Source: Bacteroidales bacterium (GTDB taxonomy: Bacteria > Bacteroidota > Bacteroidia > Bacteroidales > JAOZVK01). From it: 6,180 nucleotides of DNA. The stretch covers positions 1 through 6,180 of the forward strand of contig JAOZVK010000357.1 in the NCBI GenBank assembly GCA_029938185.1. The letters run 5' to 3'. Positions within the stretch are counted from its first letter, which is position 1, and each line of letters opens with the position of its first letter. Positions 1 through 6,109 of this stretch are shown here, piece after piece. A program made the translations under genes and the position numbers. The notes under the pieces were generated by a model. The model saw only the letters and a list, made by a program, of their open reading frames with translations, had not been told where the DNA came from and searched no databases.

Positions 1-937
1 TAGATGCTTGTTCGCTTGCTCGTTCTGAAATTTGCACAGAAACTGAACTTAATTGATTACTTGCACTTAAAACAGAACTTGCTGTATCGCTTATACTTGT
101 CAGAACTTGTTTAAAATTGCTGTTTATCACATTTATTGAATTGTAAAGCTCTCCTATTTCATCTTTTCGCTTATTTGTTATTTGAAAATCTACATTTTTA
201 TTTGCAATTTTTCGCATTGCCAAAACTACTTTTTCTATCGGTTTGGAAATTGATTTTGATATAAAAAATGACGAAAATATTACAATACAAATAATAATTG
301 ATAGAAAAATTATTATTATTAAAAGTAGTAATTGGCTATTTTTATGATATTTGAATACTTTATTTTTGGTTCGTTCATCTAATAAAACAAAAAAATCATC
401 TATTGGTTGCATAATTATTGCTTTATCTGAATGATAGTTTTTATCAAACATTATTTTACGTGCTAATTCAATATCTGGTTCTTTTTTTATTGTAAATGTC
501 CCTGTGCTGTCAGCAAATTTTCCCTTCATTGCATTGAATGCAACAGTTTCTGTCCACACCAAGTCATTTGAATTTTTTTCTGCAATTTTCAATTTATCAA
601 ATTCTTCTTTTGTAAAACCTAAACTTTTCATACTGTCTTTCAGAGCAATAGTTCTGCCATCGGGACGTGGCTTTTTACCGTTTCTTATATCAAGAATTTC
701 CCAATATTTATCTTCCCAAATATTATTTCCGGTTGAAACATAAGTTCTACACAATCTCGTTAAATCATCTGAACTTTGTCGTAATTCATCAGCAATAATA
801 AATGATTTATAACGTATATCTGTGTGTTTTTCTATATTTTTCTGATTATTTATTAAAAGTAATAATAATATTCCTAAAATAATTAAAGTGCCAATTATAA
901 TTGAATTTGTTATGAGAAATTTTGTTTTAATTTTCAT
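1..937 (-). CDS. Methyl-accepting chemotaxis protein, N-terminal part (runs off the left edge)
   Basis: This is an inner-membrane chemoreceptor that would sense a periplasmic signal and pass it to the CheA/CheW array. 312 codons are visible from the ATG at 937; the C-terminal signalling hairpin lies outside the window. Reading the minus strand gives a first membrane segment (about residues 7-29, rich in I and L), a periplasmic domain (about 30-200) with the motifs DELRQSSDDLTRLCRTYVSTG and RNGKKPRPDGR, a second membrane segment (about 202-226), a HAMP linker starting SKSISKPIEKV (about 228-280), and the start of the signalling coil with QLSSVSVQISERASEQAS, typical of receptors. The periplasmic motifs are of a kind I recall from MCPs and also from membrane histidine kinases and GGDEF proteins, but the sequence after HAMP favours an MCP. 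No clear ribosome binding site is seen, only an A-rich leader. It is separated from the upstream ATPase gene by 232 bases holding a palindromic repeat, so it probably has its own promoter. Confidence 0.85.
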   Translation of the reverse strand, partial: MKIKTKFLITNSIIIGTLIILGILLLLLINNQKNIEKHTDIRYKSFIIADELRQSSDDLTRLCRTYVSTGNNIWEDKYWEILDIRNGKKPRPDGRTIALKDSMKSLGFTKEEFDKLKIAEKNSNDLVWTETVAFNAMKGKFADSTGTFTIKKEPDIELARKIMFDKNYHSDKAIIMQPIDDFFVLLDERTKNKVFKYHKNSQLLLLIIIIFLSIIICIVIFSSFFISKSISKPIEKVVLAMRKIANKNVDFQITNKRKDEIGELYNSINVINSNFKQVLTSISDTASSVLSASNQLSSVSVQISERASEQAS

Positions 938-1030
938 TTAGATTTTTTCTTTTTATTGTGAATAATTTTTTCTCGTTATCCACAAAAAAAAATCCATTTC
1001 CGAAAAATTTTGTTTTCGTTTTTTTTTATG

Positions 1031-1154
1031 GTTGTGCAGTTGTGCATACACGAAAATGTACTGGCGTAGGTGGTGTTTTGTAGTTTTTTTGAATGAGTGA
1101 AGCGAATGAAAAAAACTACAAAATACCACTCACGACCAGTACAATGATATATGC
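1031..1154. repeat. Long palindromic intergenic repeat, copy 1
   Basis: This imperfect palindrome can fold over almost its full length. Nested arms are GCATA (1044-1048) with TATGC (1150-1154), TGTACTGG (1057-1064) with CCAGTACA (1136-1143), and a long inner stem from about 1065 to 1090 with 1110-1135, built around GTTTTGTAG pairing with CTACAAAAT plus a run of A:T pairs. The loop holds GAGTGAAGCGAA (1095-1106). The left end carries an exact tandem pair of GTTGTGCA (1031-1046). The same end motifs and loop recur at 5857-5978 in the same orientation, while the stem sequence differs. It lies between the end of the AAA ATPase gene and the start of the chemoreceptor gene. It resembles interspersed REP-like hairpins I recall from Bacteroidota intergenic regions; that family link is from memory. 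It may also slow or stop transcription from the ATPase gene. Confidence 0.8.
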
Positions 1155-1169
1155 TTAGTTTTCTTATCG

Positions 1170-2588
1170 TTAAAGTAACAAAAAATATTTTAATGGAATA
1201 ATTACAATATCATTATGAAGTTCAATTTTATCTATTTTTGAATTTATAATAATTCCGTATTTATATTTTATTTTACTTCTTGAAATTTGTTTGGTTGTAT
1301 TTTTATTTATTCCTATCTCTACAAGAATAGGTTTATTAAGTGTTTCAATAATTAAATCTGGATTTTTTTGTCCTTTTACTGACGAAAATGAAATAAAACT
1401 TTCATCACCAAAAATACGTTTTAAATATAGCACAATTATATCTTCCAACATTTTCGCATAAATACTGTCCGTATTTGCATCAATCAAAGGTGTTAAAATC
1501 GATTTTCTGATTGAAGGCGACATAAAGAAATATTTTTGAGTTTTATTTACCTTACTATCAATCCCACCATAGGAATATAGAACATTTAATAATTCTGCTT
1601 TTACAAGTATATTAAGACTTTTGTTAATCTCATTTATTGAAATACCTGTACTTTGGCTTAACGACTGAATATTTATTTCATCAGATGCCGCAAGACGACG
1701 CAATATTTTTTCAACATTTTGCGGATTTGAACTTTCTTCCTGCAACTTTGGTATGTCCTCATATATTACTCTCTTTACTAAATCTCTAATATGTTTTTCA
1801 ATTAATGTATTGCTTTTGATTAATAATAAGCGAATTATATTATGATAGACAATATAATTATAAATTTTATCTTCTATATTATCTATTTTTGAAATATAAT
1901 TATCTAAATCAGTTTTAATATTTTGCAAATTTTGATGTAATTTATCAGCACTTTCAGAACGTAATATAATTTTTTCTAATTTTGCTCTTACACTCTTTAT
2001 ATTCTCCGTATTTTCATGCGTTAGCCCAATGTATTCTCTAAAATTAAGAGGAAAAACGGGTTGGATTATCATACGTGTAACTAAATCGGCTGTTGATTGC
2101 AATAACAATGCAGAACTTCCGCTTGCCAAAATATAAGCAATACGAAATTCATCGTATAGTGCTTTTAATGCCATTGACCACATGGGTGATAAATGCACTT
2201 CATCAAATATTAAAACTATTTTTTCTCTAAAACTGTCTAAATGGTCTTTTACAATATATGTTTCAAAAGCTCTTTTTAATTCACGAATACCCACATTGTA
2301 GGTTATTAGGTCGGTAAAATTAAAAAAGTATATATTCTTTGTGTGATTATGGAAAATATGCTCGGCTGCTTGCCACAATAATGTTGTTTTTCCAGTTCCT
2401 CGCAAACCTGCATAACCAAACATACGAACACCATTGCCAGTATTAAAGTAAGTATCGGCATTTTCTTTTATGTCTTCAAAAACTTCACGTGTTTTGTATT
2501 TTTTTTCTAAATAAGGATGTTGTAAGTTGTTATTTATCCTTTTTTCCGAAAGTTTTGAGTTTTTTAATATTTGTTGTAGTTCGTTCAT
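1170..2588 (-). CDS. AAA family ATPase with helix-turn-helix and C-terminal PD-(D/E)XK-like region
   Basis: This is a 472-residue soluble P-loop ATPase of the broad AAA_14/DUF4143-like and archaeal-type ATPase group; the cellular role of these proteins is mostly unknown. The Walker A is GLRGTGKTT (residues 61-69) and the Walker B is IVLIFDEVH (124-132, with D129 and E130). A sensor-1-like ILASGSSALLL lies at about 153-163, followed by PVFPLNFREYI (177-187), a typical family signature. A long charged helical stretch spans about 195-285, a probable winged helix about 290-345 (LAASDEINIQSLSQSTGIS), and the C-terminal end has NPD (409-411) and VEIG (423-426). These are spaced like a PD-(D/E)XK core, but a glycine stands where the catalytic lysine of ExK would be, so nuclease activity is doubtful. 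There is no signal peptide or membrane segment. The ATG at 2588 is preceded by an AT-rich leader with no clear ribosome binding site. The reading frame is intact and the length fits the family. The upstream gap holds a terminator-like hairpin, so it is probably transcribed alone. Confidence 0.85.
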   Translation of the reverse strand: MNELQQILKNSKLSEKRINNNLQHPYLEKKYKTREVFEDIKENADTYFNTGNGVRMFGYAGLRGTGKTTLLWQAAEHIFHNHTKNIYFFNFTDLITYNVGIRELKRAFETYIVKDHLDSFREKIVLIFDEVHLSPMWSMALKALYDEFRIAYILASGSSALLLQSTADLVTRMIIQPVFPLNFREYIGLTHENTENIKSVRAKLEKIILRSESADKLHQNLQNIKTDLDNYISKIDNIEDKIYNYIVYHNIIRLLLIKSNTLIEKHIRDLVKRVIYEDIPKLQEESSNPQNVEKILRRLAASDEINIQSLSQSTGISINEINKSLNILVKAELLNVLYSYGGIDSKVNKTQKYFFMSPSIRKSILTPLIDANTDSIYAKMLEDIIVLYLKRIFGDESFISFSSVKGQKNPDLIIETLNKPILVEIGINKNTTKQISRSKIKYKYGIIINSKIDKIELHNDIVIIPLKYFLLL

Positions 2589-2655
2589 TTTGTATTGTTA
2601 TCAAATTTTAAACTTGAAACCAAATAGTACAATAATTTATTAAATTTGAAAAATT

Positions 2656-2687
2656 ATTTGCAATTTATTTTGAAATAAATCGCAAAT
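2656..2687 (-). terminator. Terminator-like AT-rich hairpin after the broken FISUMP gene
   Basis: Two 15-base arms, ATTTGCAATTTATTT (2656-2670) and AAATAAATCGCAAAT (2673-2687), pair throughout. The single mismatch on the plus strand becomes a G:U pair in minus-strand RNA. The hairpin starts 13 bases after the stop of the FISUMP remnant and is followed on the minus strand by a loose T-rich tract (AATTTTTC). The position suits a terminator of the original FISUMP gene. The stem has few G:C pairs, so it may be weak, or it may be an operator for the ATPase gene that starts 67 bases further on. Confidence 0.45.
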
Positions 2688-2700
2688 GTTAGAGTTATTT

Positions 2701-2935
2701 TTAGTTGTTTTTTATGCAGCGGACTGAAAGTCCTTGTCCTTTAATTTGGTCATCTCGTCCTATTTTTGGACTTAATTTATAAATTGTTCTTGTAAAAGGC
2801 AAAGTTGTAATTGTATAAATAGTTCCTGTCCAAAAATAACTATACTCTTCAAGGTTATAAAGTACCTTGTGTATCACTGCTTCCCGCAAATTTAGATTCA
2901 AACCCACTACTACCTCCTTCTTTTATTTGAGTTCC
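2701..2935 (-). pseudogene. FISUMP-domain protein, C-terminal fragment with a frameshift
   Basis: This is the tail of a Fibrobacter succinogenes major paralogous (FISUMP) domain, a module of secreted or surface proteins abundant in Bacteroidota and Fibrobacteres and of unknown function. The first part, GTQIKEGGSSGFESKFAG, matches the usual 'SSGF...AG' stretch and is in frame with the racemase fragment before it; that frame stops at 2855-2857. The next frame continues the domain: YNLEEYSYFWTGTIY corresponds to the usual 'GYFWSST' part, and GQGLSVRCIKNN to the standard terminal 'GxSVRCV'. Restoring one base near 2857-2862 (a T in the minus-strand ACTTTATAAC tract) would join the two parts. The N-terminal portion of the domain and any signal peptide are missing, so this is a remnant. 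The second frame has a possible GTG start at 2907, but a separate small protein is unlikely. Confidence 0.7.
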
Positions 2936-3061
2936 TTGATCTCCACAAATTACTTTTGTGCTACACATTATACCGATTCCTTTTGAACTATACAGATTTT
3001 TTAAAATCCTTGCATTATGTGCAATTTTATCAAGGTTTTTTTCTATTCTCGGAGTAATCAT
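2936..3061 (-). pseudogene. Alanine/ornithine racemase family PLP enzyme, N-terminal fragment only
   Basis: The first 42 residues from the ATG at 3061 look like the start of a fold-type III PLP racemase of the ornithine/alanine racemase family. TPRIEKNLDKIAHNARIL matches the usual 'PRxExNLDKIxHNAR' opening, and STKVICGD matches 'VTKVxCGD', where the lysine (K36 here) is the expected PLP-binding residue. Full enzymes of this family are about 350-380 residues. After Q42 the sequence changes abruptly, without a stop, into FISUMP-like sequence, so the rest of the barrel and the C-terminal part of the active site are gone. It begins 12 bases after the DUF1611 gene, as expected for a two-gene operon. 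In characterised systems a DUF1611 acetyltransferase (DgcN) is paired with such a racemase (DgcA). The fragment cannot be an active racemase. The break could be a genuine deletion or an assembly join. Confidence 0.7.
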
Positions 3062-3073
3062 ATAATACAGTGC

Positions 3074-4462
3074 TTATTTTTGAAGTTTTGGAAATATATC
3101 AAATATTTTTTTAAGTAATTTATCGGTGCCATGTTTCAAAACATCAGTAGTTGGTAATTGATATTTACTTTCATACTCTACTATTGTATTTTCAAGTTCA
3201 TGGTCTGTCATATCTTCATGATTAAGTGTAATGGCAATTACTTTTGATTTTGAAAACAACTCATTAAGCTTAATTTCACTTTCTAATGTTGGCATTGGCA
3301 GCTTAGGATAATCACAATGATTTTTTCTTTTGGGTGGATGTTGAATAATTATAGCATTAGGCAATGATCCTCTAAGAATTGCACTTGATGATGTAAACGC
3401 AGGATGACTTAAAGCTCCTTGACCTTCAACTATAATTATATCAGGCTGTTCTATAGTAACTGCATTTATAATTGCATTTTCAACTTCTCCCGTTGCAAAG
3501 CCCGAAGTTAAAACATCTAAAGCAATACCATATTTAGCACCTTGAAGTAAACCTGTTTGTCCAGTTGTTATGAAAACTGTTTTTAAACTTTGTTTTTTTA
3601 ACGCTTGAACAAGTAAGCGAGCAGTCGTTCTTTTCCCTACAGCACAATCTGTTCCTGCTACAACTATTACTGGAGTTTTTATTTCTAAAATACGTCCTGT
3701 GAAAATATGGAGTTTATTTCTTGGTGGAGCTTTTCTTATATCATAAATCTGAACCCCATATTCTTTTGCTTTTTGAGAAAATTCGTCATCTTCGGTGAAA
3801 TATTCAGGAAGACCATTTATGATATTCATTTTATATTTAATAGCACTTACTATTATCTGTCTTTGTTCTTCATTAAGAAATGATGTTAATGGTGCAATGC
3901 CATAAATAAAATTTTCAGGAGTATAGTTCAAACTATTTAAAGCGTCTTCAATACTTTTAAATATTGGAATATTATTCTTAATTCCATCAAGATATTCGCC
4001 TGCATCCAGCCCTGCTTTTGTACTATCTATAATACCAACAATTTCATATCGTTCAGAATATCTGGATAGACCGTTAGCCACTTTTCCATCTATCTTTCCA
4101 AACTCATTTTCACTATAAACTAAACATTTTTCTCGCAATATTTCCGGAAATGGTTTTAATGCTTCAATTAATTCTTTTCCGCATAAAAAATTAGAATCAA
4201 TATCATGATATTTATTCATTATTTTTCTTGCTAAATCCTGACAAATATCAGTTAAACGACTTTTGGACTTTTTAATAAGCCAATATTTCCCGCTATCAGG
4301 ATTGTCAATATCCAACATATACAATTCATAAACACCGTCTATATATCTCATTTCATAAAATGGGTATCCTATAAACTGCGTGTGTTCATTGCAATATTCA
4401 ATTCCACTTTTCCAAAATTCTTGACCCGGTAAGCGTACTGATTCTTTGTTTAAATTTTCCAT
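3074..4462 (-). CDS. DUF1611 family P-loop protein (DgcN-like, putative D-amino acid N-acetyltransferase) with N-terminal extension
   Basis: This 462-residue soluble protein has a C-terminal DUF1611 core. Characterised members (DgcN) N-acetylate D-glutamate in a D-glutamate breakdown route; the substrate here is unproven. The Rossmann-like N-terminal part of the family starts near residue 113 (CLVYSENEFGKIDGKVANG, then GIIDSTKAGLDAGEY), with GIAPL near 188. RKAPP (about 243-247) leads into the P-loop domain, with GTDCAVGKRTT (270-280, K277), TTGQTGLLQGA (299-309) and VEGQGALSHPAF (345-356), a dethiobiotin-synthetase-like layout. Family members are usually about 330-350 residues. The first 110 or so residues here (with YPFYEMRYIDGVYELYMLD) are extra and I do not recognise them. 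I chose the ATG at 4462, because the longer frame begins only at a TTG at 4531 and adds a hydrophobic stretch with no family resemblance. It lies 93 bases after the upstream gene and 12 before the racemase fragment. Confidence 0.8.
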   Translation of the reverse strand: MENLNKESVRLPGQEFWKSGIEYCNEHTQFIGYPFYEMRYIDGVYELYMLDIDNPDSGKYWLIKKSKSRLTDICQDLARKIMNKYHDIDSNFLCGKELIEALKPFPEILREKCLVYSENEFGKIDGKVANGLSRYSERYEIVGIIDSTKAGLDAGEYLDGIKNNIPIFKSIEDALNSLNYTPENFIYGIAPLTSFLNEEQRQIIVSAIKYKMNIINGLPEYFTEDDEFSQKAKEYGVQIYDIRKAPPRNKLHIFTGRILEIKTPVIVVAGTDCAVGKRTTARLLVQALKKQSLKTVFITTGQTGLLQGAKYGIALDVLTSGFATGEVENAIINAVTIEQPDIIIVEGQGALSHPAFTSSSAILRGSLPNAIIIQHPPKRKNHCDYPKLPMPTLESEIKLNELFSKSKVIAITLNHEDMTDHELENTIVEYESKYQLPTTDVLKHGTDKLLKKIFDIFPKLQK

Positions 4463-4555
4463 AAATTTTGATTTTGTAATTATTAAAACAGCATGTAAAT
4501 ATCTTATAATAAGGATTATATCATTATACAAGGGCTGCCAATATTTGTGTTAAAG

Positions 4556-5803
4556 TTATGACTTCATAAAATTTTTCAAAACAAGTTTCATCTCATTGTT
4601 TGGGGGCTTCAATTCATGTTGGCAAAATACAGCTTCTTTTATTTGTGTTAAATAACCGTTATAAAATAGTATTGTCCATAAATCTGTAATATCATTTATA
4701 TCCGTATAAACAAAATTTTCGTCTATAGTCTTTGTAATTGTTTTACTTTCAATTAGCTCCTGAATTTCTTTTTTTATGTTCGGTTTTTTTATCCATTCTG
4801 CTATCAGACTGTCTTCGCTTGATTCTAAGCAATAGGATTTAAAACCGACTTTTTTATTTTTTATGTAATTAACTATCGACCAAGGGTTGCAAATATTTTC
4901 AATATCACCGAATTTGTAGCCTGAATACCATTTTTCTATACTGTCTATATCATCTTGAAGATTAAAGTGTTCAAGTATTTTTTTTGTTTCTTGCCGGGTA
5001 AATCCAAAATTGCCGGAAAAATATACTGATAATATTCCATTATAAGTAACATTGTTGCAATCGGCAAAAATATTTTCATGTGCAATCTGCATCACTCCGG
5101 TAATTAATCCCTTTTTCAAGCTGTTATTTCCTTTAAATGCTTCTGAAATAAACGAACTTAGAAAATTAATTACTTTTCCATAGTATGTTATTTTATCCTG
5201 TTTCTGGTCGTTAATTGGTTCAAGCGTATTTTGGTAGGCATTGATTATTGGTGTATCGTAGTCATCTAATAAAATAATCACGTTTTTATCGAAATGCTTT
5301 TGTAAATATCGGCTTAAATCGTTTAAACTTGATTGGTATTCAATCTCACTTGCTTCTCCTGAAATAATTTTTTCATACCTCGGTCTGTCATAATTATCTA
5401 AGTTCTCCGACTTTAATAAATAGCTGTGTTTTATATATATATCTATTATCGTCTTTTTAAAACTGTTCATACAGTCTTTCCAGTTACTCTCTTTTACACT
5501 TTTTAACGAGATATTTATAACAGGATATTTATTTTGATGCTGTTCACAAAATTCTTTTCTGTCTGAAATTTCAAATTCGGAAAATAATTTTGCACTATCC
5601 TTTTTATTAATATCAAAAAAGTGTTCTAACATTGACAGATTTAAAGTTTTCCCAAAGCGTTTAGGACGGGACATCACTGTAACATAAGAACCGTCTTCAA
5701 ATAAATCGTAAATAAAAGGTGTTTTATCTACAAAATAGTTATTGTTTTCAACTATTTGTTTAAAGTTATAACTGTCTGTTTGTATAGTCTTCTTATTTTT
5801 CAT
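4556..5803 (-). CDS. AAA-ATPase_like (PF09820) protein, truncated before the PD-(D/E)XK nuclease domain
   Basis: This is a 415-residue protein of the AAA-ATPase_like family, common in Bacteroidota, Fusobacteria and Clostridia and often present in many copies per genome; its role is unknown. The family signatures appear in order: NYFVDKTPFI (22-31), the P-loop-like RPKRFGKTLNLSMLEHFF (46-63, K52), Walker B IILLDDYDTPI (176-186), GLITGVMQIAHENIF (232-246), KWYSGYKFGD (291-300) and CNPWSIVNYI (305-314). LWTILFYNGYLT (375-386) and PPNNEMKLVLKNF (400-412) mark the end of the ATPase part. Full members are usually about 510-580 residues and continue into a C-terminal nuclease domain (PDDEXK_9). Here a TAA comes three codons after KNF, and none of that domain is visible in the 93 bases before the next gene. 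The ATG at 5803 gives the usual family N-terminus. It may be a decayed paralogue or a functional short form. Confidence 0.85.
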   Translation of the reverse strand: MKNKKTIQTDSYNFKQIVENNNYFVDKTPFIYDLFEDGSYVTVMSRPKRFGKTLNLSMLEHFFDINKKDSAKLFSEFEISDRKEFCEQHQNKYPVINISLKSVKESNWKDCMNSFKKTIIDIYIKHSYLLKSENLDNYDRPRYEKIISGEASEIEYQSSLNDLSRYLQKHFDKNVIILLDDYDTPIINAYQNTLEPINDQKQDKITYYGKVINFLSSFISEAFKGNNSLKKGLITGVMQIAHENIFADCNNVTYNGILSVYFSGNFGFTRQETKKILEHFNLQDDIDSIEKWYSGYKFGDIENICNPWSIVNYIKNKKVGFKSYCLESSEDSLIAEWIKKPNIKKEIQELIESKTITKTIDENFVYTDINDITDLWTILFYNGYLTQIKEAVFCQHELKPPNNEMKLVLKNFMKS

Positions 5804-5856
5804 TTTCTTGAAATTTAGTAATATAATTTTGCAAAATTGCGATTTATTAATTTATT

Positions 5857-5978
5857 GTTGTTACAGTTGCACATAACGTGAATGTGTTTGTGATGTTTTG
5901 CTTTTTTGTGCCTTATTTTTGAGCGTAGCGAAAAAAAACAAGGCACAAAATAAAATTACTTCAAACACAATGATATGC
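5857..5978. repeat. Long palindromic intergenic repeat, copy 2
   Basis: This second copy has the same family features as the element at 1031-1154 and the same orientation. Its left end is CAGTTGCACATAACG, against CAGTTGTGCATACACG in copy 1. Its right end, ACAATGATATGC, is nearly the same as ACAATGATATATGC in copy 1. The loop is GAGCGTAGCGAA (5921-5932), against GAGTGAAGCGAA. The stems are of different sequence but pair within this copy: TGTGTTTG (5883-5890) with CAAACACA (5962-5969), and TTTTGTGCCTT (5904-5914) with AAGGCACAAAA (5940-5950). It lies upstream of the ATPase-like gene start, between it and the terminator of the next gene. Confidence 0.8.
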
Positions 5979-6063
5979 TCTGTATCGTCATGTTTATGGT
6001 TTTCAGGAATGTATAAGCTATAACCTTGACAAATTAATGTTTCTACTCTTTTGCAAAAATACA

Positions 6064-6109
6064 AAAAAGACGAATAATCAAGAAAAAAATCTCGATTATT
6101 CGTCTTTTT
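6064..6109. terminator. Strong intrinsic terminator hairpin, possibly bidirectional
   Basis: A perfect 16-base inverted repeat, AAAAAGACGAATAATC (6064-6079) with GATTATTCGTCTTTTT (6094-6109), encloses a 14-base loop that can pair three more bases inside. On the minus strand the stem ends in TTTTTTGTATTTTT, a good U-tract, which suits termination of a minus-strand gene beyond the right edge. On the plus strand it ends CTTTTTGTCTG, so it could also work in that direction. Confidence 0.8.

Noticed and set aside
504..743. Plus-strand open frame of 79 codons
   Set aside because: It lies opposite the well-supported chemoreceptor gene, and its low-complexity F/L/S-rich product is typical of an antisense shadow.
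1031..1154. CRISPR array or tRNA in the palindromic region
   Set aside because: There are no regularly spaced direct repeats with unique spacers, and no cloverleaf. The structure is one long hairpin.
2701..2907. Separate small protein starting at GTG 2907
   Set aside because: The early part of this frame does not match the FISUMP domain, whereas the other frame does. The pattern is that of one frameshifted domain, not a second gene.
4463..4531. Longer start (TTG at 4531) for the DUF1611 gene
   Set aside because: It adds 23 hydrophobic residues from a rare start codon. The ATG at 4462 is the better start, and the added stretch resembles neither a proper signal peptide nor the family.
4480..4560. 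Sigma-70-like promoter (TTGGCA…TATAAT) before the DUF1611 gene on the minus strand
   Set aside because: The spacer is only 15 bases, and Bacteroidota promoters use different elements (TTTG and TAnnTTTG). In such AT-rich DNA the match is not convincing.
1170..5803. A defence or toxin-antitoxin island built from the two ATPases
   Set aside because: The two ATPase genes are separated by unrelated metabolic genes, have no shared operon, and show no recognisable toxin, antitoxin, methylase or phage-defence partner.
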